Source: Massilia sp. YIM B02769
Lineage (GTDB): Bacteria > Pseudomonadota > Gammaproteobacteria > Burkholderiales > Burkholderiaceae_D
Assembly: GCF_030411995.1 (NCBI RefSeq)
Contig: NZ_JASNRC010000009.1
Coordinates: 186,001-250,000 of the forward strand
Direction of reading: 5' to 3'
DNA length: 64,000 bases
Below the pieces are notes generated by a model, which did not search any database, had not been told where the DNA came from, and saw only the letters and a program-made list of their open reading frames with translations. The stretch's first letter is position 1; each line of letters begins with the position of its first letter. Shown here in pieces: positions 59,158 through 64,000 of this stretch. Position numbers and translations under genes: made by a program.

Positions 59158-60018
59158 TCAGACTGGCTGCGTGACAGGTCCGGAAAAATCGTGGCTGCCG
59201 GCGGCGTCAAGCGAAGGTGACGCCAGGCGCCGGCTTGCGCCGCCCAAGGCGCCCAGGATCAGGTCCACGGTCTGCGCCGGCTGGTCCCAGTGCGGGAAGT
59301 GGCCGCAGCGCTCGAACCAGTGCAGTTGCGCATCCGGGAAGGCGGCCAGCGCACGCCGCGCCTGGCGCGGAAAGCAGACCCGGTCGCGGCGTCCCCAGCC
59401 GATGACCAGCGGGTGCGCGATGCTGCCGCGCGGCGCGCCTTGCTGCTCTTCGCCATAGGCGAGCTGGGCCAGCAATTCGTCAAAGGCCGGCGATGCCACG
59501 TAGCTGCACAGCTCATCGCTGACGATGTCGGGCGCCAGTGTGGTCGGGCGCGCCGAAAACTGCGCCAGCAGCAGGGCACGCGTGACCGGATTCGCGGACA
59601 GGGCGGGCAGCGCCGGACGCAGCAGGCGCAGCAGCCGGATCGACAGCCAGATCGAGCTGAAGAAGACATGCCGCTCCCAACCCTGCCAGAAGCCGCCGGG
59701 ATTGAGCGACACCACGCCGCCGACGACGCTGCCGCGCCGCGCCAGCTCGAGTACCAGGCGCGCCCCCATCGAGCTGCCGACGGCGTCGATGCCCTGCAAA
59801 CCGTGGGCGTGGACGAAGCCCGTCACTGCATCGGCCAGCGTGCGGATCGAGGTTTCGCCTTGCAGGCGCGGGGTTTTGCCGAAGCCGGGCAAATCGACCG
59901 CGATGACTTCGCGGGTCGCGGCCAGGTCGTCCAGGATCGGGTTCCAGCTTTGACCATGGCCGCCCAGGCCATGGATCAGCAGCAGCGGTTTGCCGCTGCC
60001 GCAACGGATATGGTGCAT
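59158..60018 (-). CDS. Alpha/beta fold hydrolase
   Basis: A 286-residue cytoplasmic hydrolase. It shows PLLLIHGLGGHGQSW, VDLPGFGKTP, the nucleophile elbow AVGSSMGARLVLEL (Ser) and RCGHFPHWDQP (His). There is no signal peptide. The family includes esterases, C-C hydrolases and lipases, and the substrate is unknown. It is third of the three alpha/beta hydrolases between 54.5 and 60 kb, which are separated by other genes and are not an operon. Confidence 0.88.
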   Translation of the reverse strand: MHHIRCGSGKPLLLIHGLGGHGQSWNPILDDLAATREVIAVDLPGFGKTPRLQGETSIRTLADAVTGFVHAHGLQGIDAVGSSMGARLVLELARRGSVVGGVVSLNPGGFWQGWERHVFFSSIWLSIRLLRLLRPALPALSANPVTRALLLAQFSARPTTLAPDIVSDELCSYVASPAFDELLAQLAYGEEQQGAPRGSIAHPLVIGWGRRDRVCFPRQARRALAAFPDAQLHWFERCGHFPHWDQPAQTVDLILGALGGASRRLASPSLDAAGSHDFSGPVTQPV

Positions 60019-60117
60019 CGTCGAACTCCTTTCCAGCCGGTCGGGATAGGGCTGACCGTGCCTGCCAGCGTAGCCGAGCTGGGGCGTGCGCCGCGTTCGT
60101 TAGGAGTGAGCAATAGT

Positions 60118-60279
<162 letters not shown>

Positions 60280-60374
60280 GAGCCGATTGTACGGACTTGC
60301 CCGGTCATCGTGCCGCCACGCACGCCAGCCCTGTTCCGTTAGATGCCTTTCCGACAAGAATATTTGTCCAAAGT

Positions 60375-60380
60375 TATAAT
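60375..60380 (+). promoter_or_regulatory. Putative -10 box of the trehalose operon
   Basis: A consensus TATAAT, 38 bases before the otsA ATG at 60419. No convincing -35 box is in place, so an activator or an alternative sigma factor may be involved. Confidence 0.4.
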
Positions 60381-60418
60381 GAAACCATCGGCGTCACCGT
60401 CCCACCTGAAAGAATTCC

Positions 60419-62674
60419 ATGCGTTTGAGATCGGTACAGTTAGCGATGCGCTTCATCGTTCCCCTGGCAGTCGTGCTGGCCTTGTTCGGCTACTTCGCGA
60501 TTCCGTGGATGGAAAGCTTCACCGTACGTTGGTTCGTACGCGACCTGGACACGCGTTCGCAATTCGTGTCGAGCACGCTGCAGCAGCCCCTGCTGACGTA
60601 TCTCGAAGAAAAGTCGCCACGGCGCATCAACGAGATGTTCAACCGCGCCATCCAGGACGAGCGCCTGTATGCGCTCGGTTTCTGCGACACCGACGGCAAG
60701 CTGCTGTACAAGACGAATACCTACCCGCTGTCCCTGGGCTGCTGGCAAAACCAGGACAGCGAAGGCAAGACCAATCCGGTGGTGCGCCTGCCCCAGGGGC
60801 CGGTGCACGTGTCGTCGAAAGAACTGGTGCAGGACGGCGTGGGCGTCGGCCGCCTGGTGCTGGTGCACGACATGAGCTTCATCGAGCGCCGCAGCGAAGA
60901 CACCAAGAAATACATTACCGGCCTGTTCGCCGCGCTGGCCTGCATTATTTCGCTGATCACCGTGCTGGTCGCCCAGCTGAGCTGGCGCGGCTGGGTGAAT
61001 GGCGTGCGCGCCATGCTGCGCGGCGAACTGCTGCCGCAATCGACGCATGCCACGCCGCCCGAAATGGCGCCGCTGGCCAGCGACCTGCGCGCCTTGCTCT
61101 ACGAGTACAACCGCGACCAGCCCGGCGCCGCCGGCAACAACCAGGCCTGGGATGCCGATACGCTCAAGTCGCTGCTGCGGCGCGAGCTGGCCGGCGACGA
61201 GATCCTGGTGGTGTCGAACCGCGAACCCTACATCCACGTGGCCACGCCCGAGGGCGTGCAGGTGCAGCGCCCGGCCAGCGGCCTGGTGACCGCCGTGGAA
61301 GCGGTGATGCGCGCCTGCTCCGGCACCTGGATCGCGCACGGCGCCGGCTCGGCCGACCGCGCCACCGTCGACCGCAACGACCACGTACCGGTGCCGCCGG
61401 AGAACCCCAGCTATACGCTGCGCCGCGTCTGGCTGTCGAAGGAAGAAGAGCAGGGCTATTACTATGGCTTCGCCAACGAGGGCCTGTGGCCGCTGTGCCA
61501 TATCGCCCACGTGCGTCCGGTGTTCCGCTCCTCGGACTGGGAAGAGTACGTGAAGGTGAACCAGCGTTTCGCCGACGCCGTGATCCGCGAGGCGCGTTCC
61601 GACAACCCGGTGGTGCTGATCCAGGATTACCACTTCGCGCTGCTGCCGCGCATGGTGCGCGCGGTCTTGCCGAAGGCGACCATCATCACCTTCTGGCACA
61701 TCCCCTGGCCGAACCCGGAATCCTTCGGCATCTGCCCGTGGCGCGAGGAGATCCTCGACGGCATGCTGGGCAGCACCATCCTCGGCTTCCACACGCCTTT
61801 CCATCGCAAGAACTTCCTCGATACCGTCGACCGCTACCTGGAAACCCGTATCGAGACCGAGGCCTCGACCGTCAGCTACGGCAACCAGCTGACCCAGGTC
61901 GAGCACTATCCGATCTCGATCGCCTGGCCGGAGCCGGTGCCGGGCGAACCCGACGCCGCCGCCAGCCATGCCCAGGTTCGCCATGCGCTGGGCCTGCCCG
62001 CGGACCACCTGCTCGGTATCGGCGTCGACCGCCTCGATTACACCAAGGGCATCGTCGAGCGCTTCCAGGCGGTCGAGCGCATGCTCGAACTACACCCGCA
62101 CATGGTCGGCCGCTTTACTTTCGTGCAGATCGCGGCGCCCACCCGTTCCTCGCTCGACGAGTACCAGAACTTCGAGGCGCGCGTGCGCGGCCTGGCCCAG
62201 CGCATCAACCAGCGCTTCTCGCGCGACAGCTACGTGCCGATCATCCTGAAGGCCGAGCACCACGGCCAGGATCAACTGCGCCCTTACTTCCGCGCCGCCC
62301 AGGTATGCAGCGTCACCAGCCTGCACGACGGCATGAACCTGGTGGCCAAGGAATTCATCGCCGCCCGCGACGACGAGCAGGGCGTGCTGGTCCTGAGCCA
62401 GTTCACCGGCGCCGCGCGCGAACTGCACGAAGCGCTGATCGTCAATCCCTACCACATCGAGCAGGGCGCCGAGGCCTTGTACCGGGCGCTGACCATGCCG
62501 GCCGACGAACAGGGCGAGCGCATGCGCAGCATGCGGCGCCGGGTGCGCGACTTCAACGTCTACCGTTGGGCCGGACGGATGCTGATGGACGCGGCGCGCC
62601 TGCGCCAGCGCGAGCGCGTGATGTCGCGCATCGGCTCGCTCAGCCAGGACAAGTTCAAGAGGCAGGCGCCATGA
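60419..62674 (+). CDS. otsA: Trehalose-6-phosphate synthase fused to an N-terminal membrane sensor-like module
   Basis: A 751-residue protein; classic OtsA is about 470. Residues 10-30 and 165-188 are transmembrane helices enclosing an extracytoplasmic domain of about 135 residues (two cysteines, C89 and C108); a HAMP-like linker (about 188-235) follows. The GT20 domain begins at 260 ([14 protein letters not shown]) with [36 protein letters not shown] and [13 protein letters not shown]. It makes trehalose-6-phosphate from UDP-glucose and glucose-6-phosphate, here predicted at the inner membrane. The stop overlaps the otsB start by 4 bases. Confidence 0.93.
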   Translation: MRLRSVQLAMRFIVPLAVVLALFGYFAIPWMESFTVRWFVRDLDTRSQFVSSTLQQPLLTYLEEKSPRRINEMFNRAIQDERLYALGFCDTDGKLLYKTNTYPLSLGCWQNQDSEGKTNPVVRLPQGPVHVSSKELVQDGVGVGRLVLVHDMSFIERRSEDTKKYITGLFAALACIISLITVLVAQLSWRGWVNGVRAMLRGELLPQSTHATPPEMAPLASDLRALLYEYNRDQPGAAGNNQAWDADTLKSLLRRELAGDEILVVSNREPYIHVATPEGVQVQRPASGLVTAVEAVMRACSGTWIAHGAGSADRATVDRNDHVPVPPENPSYTLRRVWLSKEEEQGYYYGFANEGLWPLCHIAHVRPVFRSSDWEEYVKVNQRFADAVIREARSDNPVVLIQDYHFALLPRMVRAVLPKATIITFWHIPWPNPESFGICPWREEILDGMLGSTILGFHTPFHRKNFLDTVDRYLETRIETEASTVSYGNQLTQVEHYPISIAWPEPVPGEPDAAASHAQVRHALGLPADHLLGIGVDRLDYTKGIVERFQAVERMLELHPHMVGRFTFVQIAAPTRSSLDEYQNFEARVRGLAQRINQRFSRDSYVPIILKAEHHGQDQLRPYFRAAQVCSVTSLHDGMNLVAKEFIAARDDEQGVLVLSQFTGAARELHEALIVNPYHIEQGAEALYRALTMPADEQGERMRSMRRRVRDFNVYRWAGRMLMDAARLRQRERVMSRIGSLSQDKFKRQAP

Positions 62675-63432
62675 GTACCGATACCGCCGCCCACGACCTG
62701 CTGGCCGCGCCCGATTGCGCGCTCTTCCTCGATTTCGACGGCACCCTGGTCGACATCGCCGCCCGTCCCGACCAGGTGGTCGTGCTGCCGGAGATGCTGG
62801 CGGCGCTGGCCGCCCTGCAGACCCGCCTGGAGGGCAGGGTGGCCGTGGTGTCGGGACGGCCGGTGGCCGAACTCGACGCCCTGCTGGCGCCCTTGCGCCT
62901 GCCCGCCGCCGGCGTGCACGGCATGGAAAGACGCGGCGCCGACGGCGTGCTGCGGCGCCTTCCGCCGCCCGATTTCGACGCCGTGCGCAAGGCGGCCCAG
63001 GCCCTGGCCGCGCGTCATTCCGGCCTCTGGGTCGAGGAAAAATACGGCGCGCTGGCCCTGCATTACCGCCAGGCGCCGGAACTGCAGGAAGTCTGCCGTG
63101 CGGCGCTGCACGAGGCCATCCGTTACAGTCCTGAACTGCTCCTGATGGAGGGCAAGATGATCATCGAGGTCAAGGCCGCCGGTATCGGCAAGGGCACCGC
63201 GATCCGCGATTTCCTGGCCGAGGCGCCGTTCGCCGGCCACCGCGCGGTCTTCGCCGGCGACGACACCACCGACGAGGCGGGCTTCGATTACGTACAGGGC
63301 ATCGGCGGCGCCGGCATCAAGGTGGGTGCGGGGCCGAGCGTGGCGCAGCACCGCATCGCGTCGGCGCAGGACCTGCGCGCGGCGCTGGCGCGGGCGGCCG
63401 CCATGCCCGTCACAGGAAAGGAAGCGACATGA
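62671..63432 (+). CDS. otsB: Trehalose-6-phosphate phosphatase
   Basis: A 253-residue HAD-superfamily enzyme. The nucleophile motif is D21-F-D23-G-T-L, then VVSGRPVAEL, GVHGMERRG, LMEGKMIIEVKAAGIGKGTAI and FAGDDTTDEAGF. It removes phosphate from trehalose-6-phosphate, the second step after OtsA. It overlaps otsA at its start (ATGA) and the GH15 gene at its end (ATGA), so all three are translationally coupled. Confidence 0.95.
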   Translation: MSTDTAAHDLLAAPDCALFLDFDGTLVDIAARPDQVVVLPEMLAALAALQTRLEGRVAVVSGRPVAELDALLAPLRLPAAGVHGMERRGADGVLRRLPPPDFDAVRKAAQALAARHSGLWVEEKYGALALHYRQAPELQEVCRAALHEAIRYSPELLLMEGKMIIEVKAAGIGKGTAIRDFLAEAPFAGHRAVFAGDDTTDEAGFDYVQGIGGAGIKVGAGPSVAQHRIASAQDLRAALARAAAMPVTGKEAT

Positions 63433-64000
63433 ACGATGTATCCAGCAAGCCGGCCGCTCTCGGCTCCGGTTCCGGTGCCAATTCCGGCGTCACGAAAAAC
63501 TCGCTCGAATGCGGCGTGGTCGGCAATTGCGCCTTCAGCGCCATGATCGACCGCATGGGGAGCGTGGTCTGGTCCTGCCTGCCGCGCTTCGACGGCGACC
63601 CCGTGTTCAACGCCTTGCTCGACCCGGGCGAAAACGGCAGCCTGTGGCGCTTCGAGATCGACGGCTATTCCCATGGTGAACAGGCATACGAGCCGAATAC
63701 GGCCGTGCTGCGCACCCGCCTGTTCGACCGGGCCGGCAACGGCATCGAGATCACCGACTTCGCGCCGCGCTTCCTGAGCCGCGACCGCATGTTCCGGCCG
63801 CTGATGCTGGTGCGCCGCGTGCGCCCGATCGGCAGCGGCGTGCGCATGCGCGTGCTGCTGCGCCCGCGCTTCGAATACGGCATCAAGACGCCGCAGATCA
63901 CCCAGGGCAGCCACCACATCCGCTACGTTGGGCCGGCCCAGACCCTGCGCCTGAACACCGATGCTTCGCTCAGCCACGTGCTGGCCGAAACCTTCTTCGT
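63429..64000 (+). CDS. GH15 family glucoamylase/trehalase-like hydrolase, truncated by the window
   Basis: The first 190 codons of a GH15 protein that continues beyond the window. The N-terminal beta domain shows NCAFSAMIDRMGSVVWSCLPRFDGDPVFNALLD and later VLRTRLFDRAGNGIEITDFAPRF. GH15 enzymes release glucose; in trehalose clusters several act on trehalose or alpha-1,4 glucans. The catalytic glutamates are past the window end, so the substrate is not decided. It starts with an ATG overlapping otsB by 4 bases. Confidence 0.9.
   Translation, partial: MNDVSSKPAALGSGSGANSGVTKNSLECGVVGNCAFSAMIDRMGSVVWSCLPRFDGDPVFNALLDPGENGSLWRFEIDGYSHGEQAYEPNTAVLRTRLFDRAGNGIEITDFAPRFLSRDRMFRPLMLVRRVRPIGSGVRMRVLLRPRFEYGIKTPQITQGSHHIRYVGPAQTLRLNTDASLSHVLAETFF

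Noticed and set aside
60343..63432. A 1029-codon frame spanning otsA and otsB
   Set aside because: Only the otsB part is real in that frame; the rest lies out of frame inside otsA, which has its own clear start and domains.

Overview
The window is high-G+C, densely coded chromosomal DNA from a free-living Gram-negative betaproteobacterium. Gene content points to the Oxalobacteraceae (Massilia/Telluria/Duganella-like), by inference only: a Caulobacter-type TonB-dependent receptor beside a GH20 hexosaminidase, a PEP-CTERM sorted protein, a DUF3369 HD-GYP regulator, two PQQ-type sugar dehydrogenases, many two-component systems and a trehalose operon. I see no rRNA, tRNA, CRISPR array, prophage, integrase or insertion-sequence transposase. 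Antisense frames are unusually open because of the G+C bias, and most long ORFs opposite the genes below are shadows.

Layout. 0-2.6 kb: a small-gene region with a gene broken by one in-frame TGA, a hypothetical gene bracketed by two copies of a hairpin repeat, an ABM-like monooxygenase, a proline-rich ORF and a conserved hypothetical. 2.6-9.2 kb: S41 peptidase with a divergent LysR regulator, an XAC2610-like secreted protein, EthD plus an unlisted 44-residue membrane protein, a double-GAF histidine kinase, and a GFA enzyme. 9.3-16.3 kb: PPC-domain protein, HD-GYP response regulator, Nei/Fpg glycosylase, DUF3016 protein, an ECF sigma / membrane protein / secreted protein operon and a thioesterase. 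16.3-24.9 kb: two PQQ-type sugar dehydrogenases, a three-gene secreted cluster (YcbK, unknown, lipoprotein), an isochorismatase-fold enzyme lacking its cysteine, a luciferase-like oxidoreductase, a serine hydrolase and a Ser/Gly/Thr repeat protein. 24.9-32 kb: the zinc-ribbon gene yjdM and a duplicated piece of it, a chemoreceptor, succinate CoA-transferase, bestrophin, lipocalin, host-attachment protein and DUF2905 protein.

32-39 kb is a probable amino-sugar or muropeptide uptake locus: TonB receptor, GH20 hexosaminidase without a visible signal peptide, and an AmpG-like permease. 39-45.3 kb: AraC regulator, M13 peptidase, CAP protein, Tudor-like DUF2945, an NTF2-like protein and a PEP-CTERM protein. 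45.4-48 kb: a QseB/QseC/YgiW-type module. 48.2-60.3 kb: lipoprotein hydrolase, orphan amino-acid binding protein, SWIM-SNF2 helicase, three further alpha/beta hydrolases and a LytS/LytTR pair. 60.4 kb to the end: a translationally coupled trehalose operon, otsA-otsB-GH15, in which OtsA is fused to an N-terminal membrane sensor-like module.

The strongest unexplained structures are a family of roughly 203-224 bp intergenic elements ended by inverted hairpins (four full copies, one half copy and one variant), and the membrane-anchored OtsA fusion.
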